The position numbers and the translations under genes are program-made. The notes under the pieces are model-generated. The model did not search any database. It was not told where the DNA came from and saw nothing but the letters and a program-made list of their open reading frames with translations. A stretch of 64,000 nt of DNA from Prevotella melaninogenica. GTDB lineage: Bacteria > Bacteroidota > Bacteroidia > Bacteroidales > Bacteroidaceae. Shown here one piece after another: positions 17,739 through 27,316 of the stretch; within the stretch, counting starts at the first letter, position 1, and every line of letters begins with the position of its first letter. The DNA lies in the NCBI RefSeq assembly GCF_018128065.1, contig NZ_CP072360.1, positions 1,120,501 to 1,184,500 on the forward strand. The letters run 5' to 3'.

Positions 17739-18959
17739 ATGAAAATTGGAGATAAAGTTAGGTTTTTGAGTTCCACTGGTGGTGGTATCATCGCTGGATT
17801 TAAAGGTAATATCGTGCTCGTAGAAGATGAAGATGGTTTTCAGATTCCAACACCAGTCAACGAAGTTGTTGTTGTTGAGGATACTGCTTCCGATCGTGCA
17901 AAGCTCCGTATTGACCAACAGCAACGTAAGATAGAGAAAGGCGAGGACAACCGAAGCATTAAACAACTTCTTACGTCCACTAATACAGAGGATGACGAGG
18001 TTGGGGATGATTGGCGTGATGTTGATGCTAATATCGAACCTAATGATGACCCTTCCATTAACTTTGAAGCTCCTGTAAAGGAACGTTTGGGAGGTGATGA
18101 ATTGTCGGTTTATTTAGCTTTTACGCCTACAGATATAAAGAATCTCACGACGACACACTTCAAGTCCTTTCTTGTCAACGACTCTAATTATCACCTTCAT
18201 TTCTCTTACTCCTTGAAGCAAGACGAAAGCTGGGTATTGAAAGCTGCGGGCGAATTAGAGCCAAACACGAAACTACTCATTGAGGACTTCACACTTGCTG
18301 ATCTTAATGAAATGCTCAATGGATGTGTTCAGCTTTTTAGTTATAAGAAGGATAAACCTTTTGTGCTCAAGCCTACTTGTGACCTGAAGGTAAAGATTGA
18401 CGCTGTAAAGTTTTATAAGTTAAATACTTTCCACGAAAACATATTCTTCGAACAACCAGCGTTGATATATACGTTGATTGAGAAGGATAAGCCTGCCCAG
18501 CAGCCAATGTTGGAACCTATAACAAGAAAAGCAGAAGAAGAGAAGACAGAGGAGTTAAAAGTGGGATTTTCTTCTCCGAGCCGCCTTTCAAAGGAAGAGA
18601 TTGACAAGAAGACGGACGAACTTGCCAAGCGCTATAAGTTTGAGCGTAAGAAGCCAGCAAAGCAGATTCTTAGTGATAACAAAATTATAATTGATCTCCA
18701 TGCAGATGAACTTCTTGAGACAACAGCTGGTATGACAGCAGTTGATATTCTTGATTATCAGTTAGATGTCTTCCGTCGTACGCTTGATCAATACAAGGAT
18801 CAACATGGTAAGAAACTCATCTTTATTCACGGTAAAGGGGAGGGCGTATTACGCCGTGCTATCATCCACGAACTTAATTATAAATACAAACATTGTTCTT
18901 ATCAGGATGCCTCTTTCCGTGAGTACGGCTATGGTGCCACCCAAGTAACAATAAAATAA
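17739..18959 (+). CDS. DUF2027 and Smr-domain protein
   Basis: The 406-residue protein begins with a small beta-domain (KIGDKVRFLSSTGGGIIAG) that is followed by the DUF2027 domain typical of Bacteroidetes, to about residue 260. A charged linker leads to a C-terminal Smr domain at about 315-406 with the signature LHADEL, then FIHGKGEGVLRRAI and a YGYGATQVTIK end. Smr domains of MutS2 and related proteins bind or nick nucleic acids, and recent work on MutS2-type Smr proteins links them to stalled ribosomes; the role of this family member is unknown. It precedes nadE by 16 bases. Confidence 0.88.
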   Translation: MKIGDKVRFLSSTGGGIIAGFKGNIVLVEDEDGFQIPTPVNEVVVVEDTASDRAKLRIDQQQRKIEKGEDNRSIKQLLTSTNTEDDEVGDDWRDVDANIEPNDDPSINFEAPVKERLGGDELSVYLAFTPTDIKNLTTTHFKSFLVNDSNYHLHFSYSLKQDESWVLKAAGELEPNTKLLIEDFTLADLNEMLNGCVQLFSYKKDKPFVLKPTCDLKVKIDAVKFYKLNTFHENIFFEQPALIYTLIEKDKPAQQPMLEPITRKAEEEKTEELKVGFSSPSRLSKEEIDKKTDELAKRYKFERKKPAKQILSDNKIIIDLHADELLETTAGMTAVDILDYQLDVFRRTLDQYKDQHGKKLIFIHGKGEGVLRRAIIHELNYKYKHCSYQDASFREYGYGATQVTIK

Positions 18960-18975
18960 AAATAACGATTTCGAT

Positions 18976-20943
18976 ATGAAACATGGATTAATAAAGGTTG
19001 CATCAGCGATTCCTGCACTAAAGGTAGCAGACACGAAGTTCAACCTTATTGAGACCGAGAAGCAAATAGTTTCAGCTGAAGGACAAGGTGTAGAGATTAT
19101 AGTCTTCCCCGAGCTTTCAATAACGGGTTATACCTGTCAGGATCTTTTCCAGCAACAGTTGCTTCTTGATGATGCTGAGCAAGCTGTTCTTGAGTTACTC
19201 GACTTTACACGTCAGTTGGATATTACCGTGATTGTAGGCGCACCGATTGCTGTTGGCGCATTACTGCTTAATTGTGCAGTCGTCATCCAGCAAGGTAAGC
19301 TGCTGGGCATCGTGGCTAAGACCTTCCTCCCTAACTACAGCGAGTTTTATGAGAAACGATGGTTTGCATCTTCACAAGACCTTCGCCCTCAGCATATTCA
19401 CTTTGCAGGAACCAGAATACTCGTAACTCCAGAGTTGCAGATTTTCCGCACGTCAGAGGGTGCAACCTTTGCCATTGAAATCTGTGAAGATGTATGGGCA
19501 CCAACGCCTCCAAGTAATCATCTCGCCTTGGCGGGCGCAGAAATTATCTTCAACCTTTCGGCCAGTGACGAACTTGCTGGAAAGCATACCTATTTGAAGT
19601 CGCTCCTTGCGCAGCAGAGTGCTCGAACAATTTGCGGATACGTCTATAGTAGCAGCGGCTTTGGTGAGAGCACACAAGATATTGTCTTTGGTGGAAATGC
19701 ACTCATCTATGAGAATGGGACGCTCATCAAACAGGGGGAACGTTTCAAGATTGACCCTCAATTGATAGTATCCGAGATTGATATAGAGAATCTACGTGGT
19801 GAACGTCGAACCAATAGCACCTTTGTAAACGCACAACGTCCTGTAGCTACAGGGTTGGCGGGTGTTACTGGGCAGATTGGAGAACTCGCCTTACACGTTG
19901 AATGTATGCCCCCGCTCAATGCTCATGAGTTCACGCTGACACGTGCGTTCGACCAACATCCATTCATTCCTCGGGATGAGAATATGCAAGACGCTTGTGA
20001 TGAAATCTTTAACATACAGATAAATGGATTGGCGAAGAGACTGGTACATACGAATTGTAAGACAGCCGTTATCGGTATCAGCGGTGGACTTGACTCTACG
20101 CTTGCGTTGCTCGTCGCTGTTAAGACTTTTGACAAACTTGGACTCAATCGTAAGGGTATCGTTGGTGTGACAATGCCAGGATTTGGAACCACGGGTCGAA
20201 CCTATAAGAATGCTATGGCACTGATGGAGCATCTTGGAATAACTATCCGTGAAATCGACATAAAAGACTCAGTTTTACAGCATTTTAAAGACATTAATCA
20301 CGACCCAGCGATACATGATGCTACGTATGAGAACGCTCAAGCGCGTGAGCGTACGCAGATTCTAATGGATTTAAGCAACCAGTTGAACGGGCTTGTCATT
20401 GGTACTGGCGACCTCAGTGAGCTGGCTTTGGGATGGTGTACGTATAATGGTGACCACATGAGCATGTATGCTGTAAATGCTGGTGTGCCCAAGACGTTGA
20501 CACAGTATCTTGTACGCTATGCTGCGGACAGAACAAAGGACGAAAATGTACGTAGGACATTGACCGACATCGTGGAAACTCCAATCTCACCAGAACTGAA
20601 ACCAGCCGATGATAAGGGAAATATAGCCCAAAAGACTGAAGACCTCGTCGGACCATACGAGCTTCACGATTTCTTCCTCTATTACGTCCTTCGCTGTGGT
20701 TTCCGTCCATCGAAAATCTATTGGATGGCGCAAAATGCTTTCCGTGGGGTTTATTCTGATGAGACAATACTTCATTGGATGCGCCTCTTCTTCCGTAGAT
20801 TCTTCGCGCAGCAGTTTAAGCGTTCTTGCTTACCTGACGGTCCAAAAGTGGGCAGCGTCAGTCTATCGCCACGAGGCGATTGGAGAATGCCTTCAGATGC
20901 AATGTCAACCAACTGGCTCAATGAGTTGGAAGGACTGTCATGA
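18976..20943 (+). CDS. nadE: Glutamine-dependent NAD+ synthetase
   Basis: This enzyme makes NAD+ from deamido-NAD+ with ammonia released from glutamine. The 655 residues hold an N-terminal carbon-nitrogen hydrolase (glutaminase) domain with the catalytic triad E46 (FPELSITGY), K115 (KTFLPNY) and C170 (IEICEDVW). A C-terminal synthetase domain carries the PP-loop S369 GGLDST. The long two-domain form is usual in Bacteroidetes. The stop codon overlaps the start of the next gene (ATGA), so the unknown exported protein behind it is probably co-translated. Confidence 0.96.
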   Translation: MKHGLIKVASAIPALKVADTKFNLIETEKQIVSAEGQGVEIIVFPELSITGYTCQDLFQQQLLLDDAEQAVLELLDFTRQLDITVIVGAPIAVGALLLNCAVVIQQGKLLGIVAKTFLPNYSEFYEKRWFASSQDLRPQHIHFAGTRILVTPELQIFRTSEGATFAIEICEDVWAPTPPSNHLALAGAEIIFNLSASDELAGKHTYLKSLLAQQSARTICGYVYSSSGFGESTQDIVFGGNALIYENGTLIKQGERFKIDPQLIVSEIDIENLRGERRTNSTFVNAQRPVATGLAGVTGQIGELALHVECMPPLNAHEFTLTRAFDQHPFIPRDENMQDACDEIFNIQINGLAKRLVHTNCKTAVIGISGGLDSTLALLVAVKTFDKLGLNRKGIVGVTMPGFGTTGRTYKNAMALMEHLGITIREIDIKDSVLQHFKDINHDPAIHDATYENAQARERTQILMDLSNQLNGLVIGTGDLSELALGWCTYNGDHMSMYAVNAGVPKTLTQYLVRYAADRTKDENVRRTLTDIVETPISPELKPADDKGNIAQKTEDLVGPYELHDFFLYYVLRCGFRPSKIYWMAQNAFRGVYSDETILHWMRLFFRRFFAQQFKRSCLPDGPKVGSVSLSPRGDWRMPSDAMSTNWLNELEGLS

Positions 20944-21452
20944 TGCGAAAAATCATACCTTATATACTTCTGTCGATTCCTCTGTGCCTGCGTGCGCAGG
21001 GGAATCTGCCTTTACTCCAAATACCTGTGCTCGAACTCCTGCAATATCAGGTACAGAAAGGGAAGCGGACCGTTGCACCTTATCTTTTCAGTAAGTACGG
21101 ACTTAAGCAAATACCGGCAGAGTTGGTGGTCAATGGCAGTCGACAGCTTTGGGGATGGCACGTCAGTCCTAACACGGATTTTGACCCATCCAAACAACCA
21201 TTTTACAGGCTCTTTGCCAAGAAGGATAATTCAAGTATTGTCATCATTGACGATAGGGGAGGCACGTTGCAGATTGTCTTTTGGGATAAGCATTATTATC
21301 GTACTTTTGTGGCGGATCTTCAGTCACATGGCTATCAGCTGCAGCCTGTAAAGCCAGCGAACAACGTTCTCCGTTTTCAGCGTGTGGGCAGTTCGCTTGT
21401 CGCAGATGTGACAGTGTGGGCAGATATGTACGTCTTAGAGCTTCACAGCTAA
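20940..21452 (+). CDS. Exported protein of unknown function coupled to nadE
   Basis: No family was recognised. The 170-residue product begins with a signal peptide (MRKIIPYILLSIPLCLRAQ) and probably cuts after AQ. The mature part of about 150 residues is rich in beta-strand-type sequence and ends DVTVWADMYVLELHS. Two in-frame ATG codons (20940, 20943) are possible, and the first overlaps the nadE stop codon. The stop codon at 21450-21452 is immediately followed by sequence matching the interior of a mobile element, so the native 3' flank, and perhaps the last codons, may have been altered by that event. Confidence 0.75.
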   Translation: MMRKIIPYILLSIPLCLRAQGNLPLLQIPVLELLQYQVQKGKRTVAPYLFSKYGLKQIPAELVVNGSRQLWGWHVSPNTDFDPSKQPFYRLFAKKDNSSIVIIDDRGGTLQIVFWDKHYYRTFVADLQSHGYQLQPVKPANNVLRFQRVGSSLVADVTVWADMYVLELHS

Positions 21453-21814
21453 TGACGGATTTATCTACAAAGATAAAGAAGTTTGAGCTAAACAAGCTTC
21501 TACACACCTCCTTTTTACTCTTAGTATTACTACGTTTTGCCCACAATTCATTCCCTGTCATTCATATATCATACTGAATTTAACCCTCCGCACCATATGT
21601 GCTAACCCTCCGCACAACATGTGCAGAGTATCCGCACAACAGCAAATGATAGTAAACATTCACAAACATAGTATGAATTAAGACCATAAAACATCCTATT
21701 CCGTTGGCTAAAGAGTAAAACGCTAAAACTAAACTGAACAAATAACTTCTTTCCATGAATATAACAGATGTTATTCTAATCGAGTTAAACAACCCACACG
21801 ATTCGTTATGAAGC
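21453..21814. mobile_element. MITE-like element, copy B (5' truncated)
   Basis: From about 21453 to 21814 the sequence matches the inner and right parts of the complete elements at 34122 and 58732, including GAGCTAAACAAGCTTC, the palindromes with CCCTCCGCAC, and the right terminal repeat in degenerate form (ACCCACACGATTCGTTATGAAGCC). The left 24-bp terminal repeat and about 80 bases are absent. No target duplication can be tested. An open frame on the minus strand (21580-21861) is also present in copy C, but is interrupted in copy A and is not taken as a gene. Confidence 0.8.
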
Positions 21815-22083
21815 CTAAAAAATATGTTTGCATGTGTTATTATGTCTTGTGATACTCTCATGGCAATTGAATGTAAATCCTAAAATGAACACTTTGAAAT
21901 AATTTGTATTGATGATATTTTTCGTTATAAGCTCTTTGCGGTATAAAAAAAAGTTCGTATCTTTACACCTTGAAAAAGTGCGAAAAAGGCTCAGAAAGGA
22001 AATAAAGGCTATTGTGGGCAATTTTAGCCTTGCAAAGATGAGCTTGTTTGAGTGATAGAATTTTATAATAGAAAAAATATATA
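21815..22083 (+). promoter_or_regulatory. gyrA upstream region with promoter and leader hairpin
   Basis: TTTG at 21935-21938 and TATCTTTA at 21958-21965 are 19 bases apart, a near-consensus promoter (last G replaced by A). The predicted leader is about 110 bases and contains a small stem, AAGGCTA at 22005-22011 with TAGCCTT at 22025-22031. No gene is seen in the rest of the region. Confidence 0.5.
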
Positions 22084-24660
22084 ATGGACGAAAATCAGAC
22101 AATTGATCAGGACAGAATTATGAAGATCAACATTGAGGAGGAGATGAAAAGCTCCTACATCGACTACTCTATGTCGGTGATTGTGGCACGTGCCCTCCCT
22201 GATGTTCGTGATGGTTTTAAGCCTGTTCACCGCCGTATCCTCTTTGGTATGCGTGGAATTGGCAATTTTAGCAACCAGCCTTACAAGAAGTGTGCCCGCG
22301 TTGTTGGTGAGGTGCTCGGTAAGTATCACCCACATGGTGACTCTTCTGTTTACGGTGCGCTTGTGCGTATGGGACAGGAGTGGAATATGCGCTATAAGTT
22401 GGTTGATGGACAAGGTAACTTTGGTTCTGTCGATGGTGACTCTGCAGCCGCAATGCGTTATACGGAGTGCCGACTCTCAAAGATGGGTGAGCATGTCATG
22501 GACGATATCGAAAAAGATACGGTTGACATGGTTAACAACTTCGACGATACGCTTCGTGAACCTGCCGTAATGCCTACGAAGATTCCTAACCTGCTGGTAA
22601 ATGGTGGTAATGGTATCGCTGTGGGTATGGCAACAAATATTCCAACACACAATCTCAGTGAGGTTATTGATGGATGTTGTGCATATATTGATAATCCAGA
22701 GATTTCAACTGATGGATTGATGGAATTTATTCCAGCTCCAGACTTCCCAACAGGTGCTTATATTTATGGTCTTCAAGGCGTCAAAGATGCTTACGAGACT
22801 GGTCGCGGACGTGTCGTTATGCGTGCTAAGGCTGAGATTGAAAGCGAGGAGAGTCATGATAAGATTGTCGTAACAGAGATTCCATACGGAGTAAATAAAC
22901 AGCAACTTATTGAATATATTGCTGACCTTGTAAAAGAAGGGAAAATTGAGGGTATCTCCAACGTAAATGACGAGACTGGTCGTCAAGGTATGCGTATCGT
23001 TGTTGACGTTAAGCGTGATGCAAATGCAAATGTCATCCTGAACAAGCTTTTCAAAATGACAGCATTACAGAGCTCTTTCTCTGTGAATTGTATAGCATTG
23101 GTAGCTGGTCGTCCACGTCTGTTGAGTCTTCGCGAGTGCATTAAGTACTTCGTTGAACATCGTCACGACGTAACAATTCGCCGTGCCCAATTCGACTTGA
23201 AAAAGGCACAGGAACGCGCACACATCTTAGAAGCATTGATAAAGGCTTGTGATAACATTGATGAGGTTGTACGTATCATTCGTGCCAGCAAGACACCTTC
23301 AGATGCTCAAAAGAACCTTGAGAAGCGTTTCGACTTCGATGAGTTGCAGTCAAAGGCTATCGTTGACATGCGTCTGTCACAGCTGACAGGTCTTCGCCTT
23401 GATCAGTTGCATCAGGAGTTTGAAGAATTAATGCAGACAATTAAGGATTTGCAAGAGATTCTCAACAATCCTGAACGTTGTAAGGAGGTGATGAAAGCAG
23501 AGTTGCAGGAGGTGAAAGAGAAGTATGGCGATGATCGTCGTACAGAGATTATCCCTGATGAGCACGAGTTTAATGCAGAAGACTTCTATCCTAACGACCC
23601 AGTCGTAATCACGATTAGCCACCTTGGATATATTAAGCGTACACCGCTAACCGACTTTAAGGAGCAGGCACGTGGTGGTGTCGGGTCAAAGGGTGCGCGT
23701 ACACGCGATAAAGACTTCACCGAATATATCTATCCAGCCACAATGCACCAGACAATGCTATTCTTTACACGTAAGGGGCGTTGTTACTGGATGAAGTGTT
23801 ATGACATCCCAGAGGGCGATAAGAACTCAAAGGGACGTGCTATTCAGAATATGCTCTCACTTGAACCAGGCGATTCAGTAAATGCATTCTTGCGTATTAA
23901 AGGCTTGGACGATAACGATTTCCTTGATACACACTACGTTGTATTTGCTACAAAGCAGGGTATCGTAAAGAAGACCTCTCTCCGTGCTTACTCACGCCCT
24001 CGTACCAATGGTGTGATTGCTATCAATATCAATGAAGGTGATGAGGTTGTAGACGTTCGTCTGACAAATGGTCATAACGAATTGATTATGGCTGATCGCA
24101 ACGGCCGAGCTTGCCGCTTCGATGAGTCAAATATCCGTACAATGGGGCGTGTTTCTACTGGTGTTCGTGGTATGCGTTTGGACGATGACGGTCAGGATGA
24201 GGTTGTCGGCATGATTGTTGTTAACGACCCTGTGAATGAAACTGTTATGGTTGTATCTGAAGAGGGTTATGGCAAGCGTTCACAGGTTGAGGACTACCGA
24301 TTGACCAATCGTGGTGGTAAGGGTGTTAAGACACTGAATATTACGGAAAAGACAGGTAAGCTCGTGGCTATCAAGAATGTTACTGATGATAACGACTTGA
24401 TGATTATCAACAAGAGCGGTATTGTTATCCGTCTGTCAGTGGCTGAATGCCGTGTAATGGGTCGTGCTACACAAGGTGTACGACTGATTAACCTCGCTAA
24501 GAAGAATGATGTCATCGCATCTGTATGTAAGGTGATGAGTTCAGAGATGGAATCACAAGTTGAGGAAGAAAATCATGAAGCGCTTCCAACTGCTAATGAA
24601 GAAATCAAAGGTGAGGAATCATCAGATAACGCTGAAGTGACACCTGTTGATTTTGAGTAA
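22084..24660 (+). CDS. gyrA: DNA gyrase subunit A
   Basis: GyrA cuts and rejoins DNA in the type II topoisomerase that supercoils the chromosome. The 858-residue protein has the winged-helix cleavage domain with active tyrosine Y126 (AAMRYTE), the coiled-coil tower, and a C-terminal beta-pinwheel with the gyrase box RGGKGVK (about residue 740). An acidic tail of some 40 residues ends the protein. In the quinolone-response segment GDSSVYG the position equal to E. coli Ser83 is serine, while the position equal to Asp87 is glycine. GyrA rather than ParC is indicated by the pinwheel and the gyrase box. Confidence 0.97.
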   Translation: MDENQTIDQDRIMKINIEEEMKSSYIDYSMSVIVARALPDVRDGFKPVHRRILFGMRGIGNFSNQPYKKCARVVGEVLGKYHPHGDSSVYGALVRMGQEWNMRYKLVDGQGNFGSVDGDSAAAMRYTECRLSKMGEHVMDDIEKDTVDMVNNFDDTLREPAVMPTKIPNLLVNGGNGIAVGMATNIPTHNLSEVIDGCCAYIDNPEISTDGLMEFIPAPDFPTGAYIYGLQGVKDAYETGRGRVVMRAKAEIESEESHDKIVVTEIPYGVNKQQLIEYIADLVKEGKIEGISNVNDETGRQGMRIVVDVKRDANANVILNKLFKMTALQSSFSVNCIALVAGRPRLLSLRECIKYFVEHRHDVTIRRAQFDLKKAQERAHILEALIKACDNIDEVVRIIRASKTPSDAQKNLEKRFDFDELQSKAIVDMRLSQLTGLRLDQLHQEFEELMQTIKDLQEILNNPERCKEVMKAELQEVKEKYGDDRRTEIIPDEHEFNAEDFYPNDPVVITISHLGYIKRTPLTDFKEQARGGVGSKGARTRDKDFTEYIYPATMHQTMLFFTRKGRCYWMKCYDIPEGDKNSKGRAIQNMLSLEPGDSVNAFLRIKGLDDNDFLDTHYVVFATKQGIVKKTSLRAYSRPRTNGVIAININEGDEVVDVRLTNGHNELIMADRNGRACRFDESNIRTMGRVSTGVRGMRLDDDGQDEVVGMIVVNDPVNETVMVVSEEGYGKRSQVEDYRLTNRGGKGVKTLNITEKTGKLVAIKNVTDDNDLMIINKSGIVIRLSVAECRVMGRATQGVRLINLAKKNDVIASVCKVMSSEMESQVEEENHEALPTANEEIKGEESSDNAEVTPVDFE

Positions 24661-24663
24661 CTC

Positions 24664-24762
24664 AACGAGTTGACAAGTTAACGAGTTTACAAGTAGACAA
24701 GTTTATGAGTAGACAAGTTTATGAGTAGACAAGTTTATGAGTAGGCAAGTTAACGAGTTAAT
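24664..24762. repeat. 16-bp tandem repeat array after gyrA
   Basis: Unit AGACAAGTTTATGAGT is repeated exactly at 24695-24710, 24711-24726 and 24727-24742. Diverged units flank it: TGACAAGTTAACGAGT at 24671-24686, an 8-base half unit, and AGGCAAGTTAACGAGT at 24743-24758. The array starts a few bases after the gyrA stop codon. Related words (ACAAGTT, GAGTTTACGAGTTA) occur on the minus strand at 47849-47884. Confidence 0.85.
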
Positions 24763-24858
24763 TGTTCCAACGCCACAAGAATCAACGGTAATCATAATTA
24801 TGAATTTTGAATTCTGAATTAAGATAAGGATTATAAACCTTTTAAATAGATAACTAAT

Positions 24859-26121
24859 ATGAAAAAATTAATGTTCGCAGCATTGATGTTACTAAGTACA
24901 TCTGCTGCATTCGCTGGTGACAGTGAGCCATTGAAGGCAATTCTGAAGGCGCAGACTTATGCTGAAGCATCAGACCTTTTGAAGGCAAACATCTCACAGA
25001 TTACTGACAATGCTGAGAAAGCAAAGGCTTATGACAAGCTTTTTCAACTTGCTATGAAAAAAGTAAATGCAGAGCAAGGTATTCAGCTTGAAAACCAGAC
25101 TAATCAGCAGATGGGTAAGGAAGGTAATAAGCCTGTTGACGAGAAAGGTCTTTATGAGGCTGTAGGTCAGGCTTTTGATGCAGCTGAGGAAATTGTTAAG
25201 TATGACAATATGCCTAATGCTAAAGGTAAGGTTAAGCCTAAGTACACAGGTCTTGCTGATCAACTTTATCCACTTCGTGGACAGCTTATTAATGGTGGTA
25301 TCTTCTATCAGGGGGCTAAAGATGATGCAAATGCTTATAAGTATCTTGCTCGTTATGTAGAATCTGCTGATGCTCCATTATTCTCAAAGTTCGATAAGTC
25401 TAAGGATGAAAACTTGAATGAGATTGCTTATTTTGCAACTTATTATGCTTATCAGAATAAGGACTATCCAAAAGCCGAGAAGTATGTAGCATATGCTTTG
25501 AAGAGCAAGGATCGTGCAAAGGATGCACAGCAGCTCCAGCTTGCTATTTTAGGTGCACAGCTTAAGACTCGTCAGGACTCTGTAGCTTATGCTGACAAGC
25601 TCGCTGGTATCTATGCACAAGATCCAGAGAATGATGCTGTATTGACGACATTGACTTCTATCTATAGCTCACTTGGCATGCAGAGCAAGGCAGAGGAAAT
25701 TGTAAATGCTGCCCTTGCAAAAAATCCTAATAGCTATGGTGCGTTGGTAATGCTCGGTCAGTTTGCAAGCCAGAAGAAGGATTATGACAAGGCTGCTGAC
25801 TATCTTTCAAAAGCTTTGGCACTTGCTAAGGATGACAATGCAAAGATTGCTATCAATGCATCAATCGGTCAGTGCTGGTTCTATAAGGCACAGGATCGTG
25901 TTGCTGCTGTCAAGGGCGTATTGTCACCAGCTGCTCGTGCTCAGTTTAATGAGGTATATAATAAGGCAATTTCATATCTTGAAGCTGCAAAGCAACTTGA
26001 TACACTCAAAGAGCAGAAGAGCTCATGGGCTTACCCACTTTATGGATGTTACTACTTTGTAAAGGGCGCACAAGCTCCTGAAACATTGGAAGCTGCATCA
26101 ATTGCTGGCGTTCAGCAGTAA
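24859..26121 (+). CDS. Exported TPR protein 1 of a three-gene paralogous set
   Basis: The 420-residue product has a signal peptide (KKLMFAALMLLSTSAAFA) and then alpha-helical tetratricopeptide-type repeats to the end, for example AEEIVNAALAKNPNSYGALV and YDKAADYLSKALALAKDD. A mid-N-terminal segment, YDNMPNAKGKVKPKY at about residues 114-128, is shared in altered form by the next two proteins. It is probably periplasmic; no lipobox was seen. The function is unknown; such repeats usually bind other proteins. A hairpin at 26137-26177 follows. Confidence 0.85.
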   Translation: MKKLMFAALMLLSTSAAFAGDSEPLKAILKAQTYAEASDLLKANISQITDNAEKAKAYDKLFQLAMKKVNAEQGIQLENQTNQQMGKEGNKPVDEKGLYEAVGQAFDAAEEIVKYDNMPNAKGKVKPKYTGLADQLYPLRGQLINGGIFYQGAKDDANAYKYLARYVESADAPLFSKFDKSKDENLNEIAYFATYYAYQNKDYPKAEKYVAYALKSKDRAKDAQQLQLAILGAQLKTRQDSVAYADKLAGIYAQDPENDAVLTTLTSIYSSLGMQSKAEEIVNAALAKNPNSYGALVMLGQFASQKKDYDKAADYLSKALALAKDDNAKIAINASIGQCWFYKAQDRVAAVKGVLSPAARAQFNEVYNKAISYLEAAKQLDTLKEQKSSWAYPLYGCYYFVKGAQAPETLEAASIAGVQQ

Positions 26122-26136
26122 ATAGTCTTTAATATT

Positions 26137-26177
26137 CCCTCTTATATGATTCCTATTATATAGGTCATATAAGAGGG
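26137..26177 (+). terminator. Hairpin between TPR genes 1 and 2
   Basis: Arms CCCTCTTATATGA (26137-26149) and TCATATAAGAGGG (26165-26177) pair perfectly, with a nested CCTATTATATAGG palindrome in the loop. A short T-rich stretch (GATTTTGTG) follows, so it may be a partial terminator. Confidence 0.6.
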
Positions 26178-26203
26178 GATTTTGTGTTACTAAATTATAG
26201 CTA

Positions 26204-27316
26204 ATGAAAAGAGTACTAATACTGATTATTTCTGTTTTTACAAGTTGGAATATTACTGAGGCACAGGAAGCATATCAACAAGCCGAATCTTTTAACCGCC
26301 TTGCAAAAGAAGCTTTCTCCCGTGTAGAGAAACATTCGAATAGGGATTCTGTAGCCATCTTCAAAGCTGTTGTTGATGGTGTAGAATATTCATTGAAAAG
26401 TGATGACTTTGACAGAATGCCTAATCGAAAGGGAAAAGTTAATCCTAAATTTGAGGAGGAGAATAAAAATCGCCTTGCCGTTCTGCACCCAATGCTTATT
26501 GATGCTGGTAAATATTTCAGCAAAGGAAGTTATACGAGAAATGAGGGGCTTGATGCCTTGAAATTATATTTAAAAACTCGTAAATCGCTATTGGTAAAAG
26601 ATAATATTGATGAGTCGGGTGTTGCCGCTTACTATATTGCTTATTATTACCTCAAGGCACGTGACTTACAGAAAGCTGATGAATATGCCGACATTGCGAT
26701 GCAATATGATGAAACAGCACAAGTGGCGGTCGAAATTAAGGCACAATGTATGCAAAGTAAGATGGTGACGGAAGAAGATTCTCTGCGTTATCTATCCGTA
26801 ATACAGCGGCTTTATCGTACTGACCCAACAAATGAGAAATATTTCTCATGGATAATGAAGTTTTATCAGAATCCAACACCTAAATTTAACATAGAAGATT
26901 TTATTGATAGAATGCTCGAAGAGAATACAAACTCTGTCGTCCCTTGGATTCTAAAAGGTGAGATTGCTATGCACGCCGAGCGTTGGGAAGAAGCCATAGA
27001 CGCATACAAGCACGCCGATGAGATAGAACCAAGTAGTATTCCTGTTGCATACAATATTGGTGTTTGTTTGAATACGATAGGCTTGGCGGCACGTGAGTCT
27101 GTTATTGAACGAAGAAAGAAGAAGGAGAACGTATCTGATAATGAGTATCTGAAATATTTTTCAGAAGCACGTACCTATCTTGAACGTGTGAGAGCGAAAG
27201 ACCCACGTAGGAACAAAGTTGACTGGGTAGGTCCTCTCTATTTGGATTATACGGTATTGAACGATAAAATAAAGGCAGAAGAGCTTGAACCTCTTGTAAC
27301 AAATTATAAAAAGTGA
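26204..27316 (+). CDS. Exported TPR protein 2 of the set
   Basis: The 370-residue protein starts with a signal peptide (KRVLILIISVFTSWNITEAQ). Residues about 65-85 contain DRMPNRKGKVNPKF, aligned with the KGKVKPKY segment of protein 1. TPR-like units follow (WEEAIDAYKHADEIEPSSIPVAYNIG). Its TGA stop overlaps the GTG start of gene 3 (GTGA), which indicates co-translation. The whole layout matches protein 1, supporting duplication. No enzyme motif was found. Confidence 0.85.
   Translation: MKRVLILIISVFTSWNITEAQEAYQQAESFNRLAKEAFSRVEKHSNRDSVAIFKAVVDGVEYSLKSDDFDRMPNRKGKVNPKFEEENKNRLAVLHPMLIDAGKYFSKGSYTRNEGLDALKLYLKTRKSLLVKDNIDESGVAAYYIAYYYLKARDLQKADEYADIAMQYDETAQVAVEIKAQCMQSKMVTEEDSLRYLSVIQRLYRTDPTNEKYFSWIMKFYQNPTPKFNIEDFIDRMLEENTNSVVPWILKGEIAMHAERWEEAIDAYKHADEIEPSSIPVAYNIGVCLNTIGLAARESVIERRKKKENVSDNEYLKYFSEARTYLERVRAKDPRRNKVDWVGPLYLDYTVLNDKIKAEELEPLVTNYKK

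Noticed and set aside
21591..21640. Short repeated palindromes as a possible CRISPR array
   Set aside because: Units are directly adjoining with no spacers of constant length and no cas gene is near.
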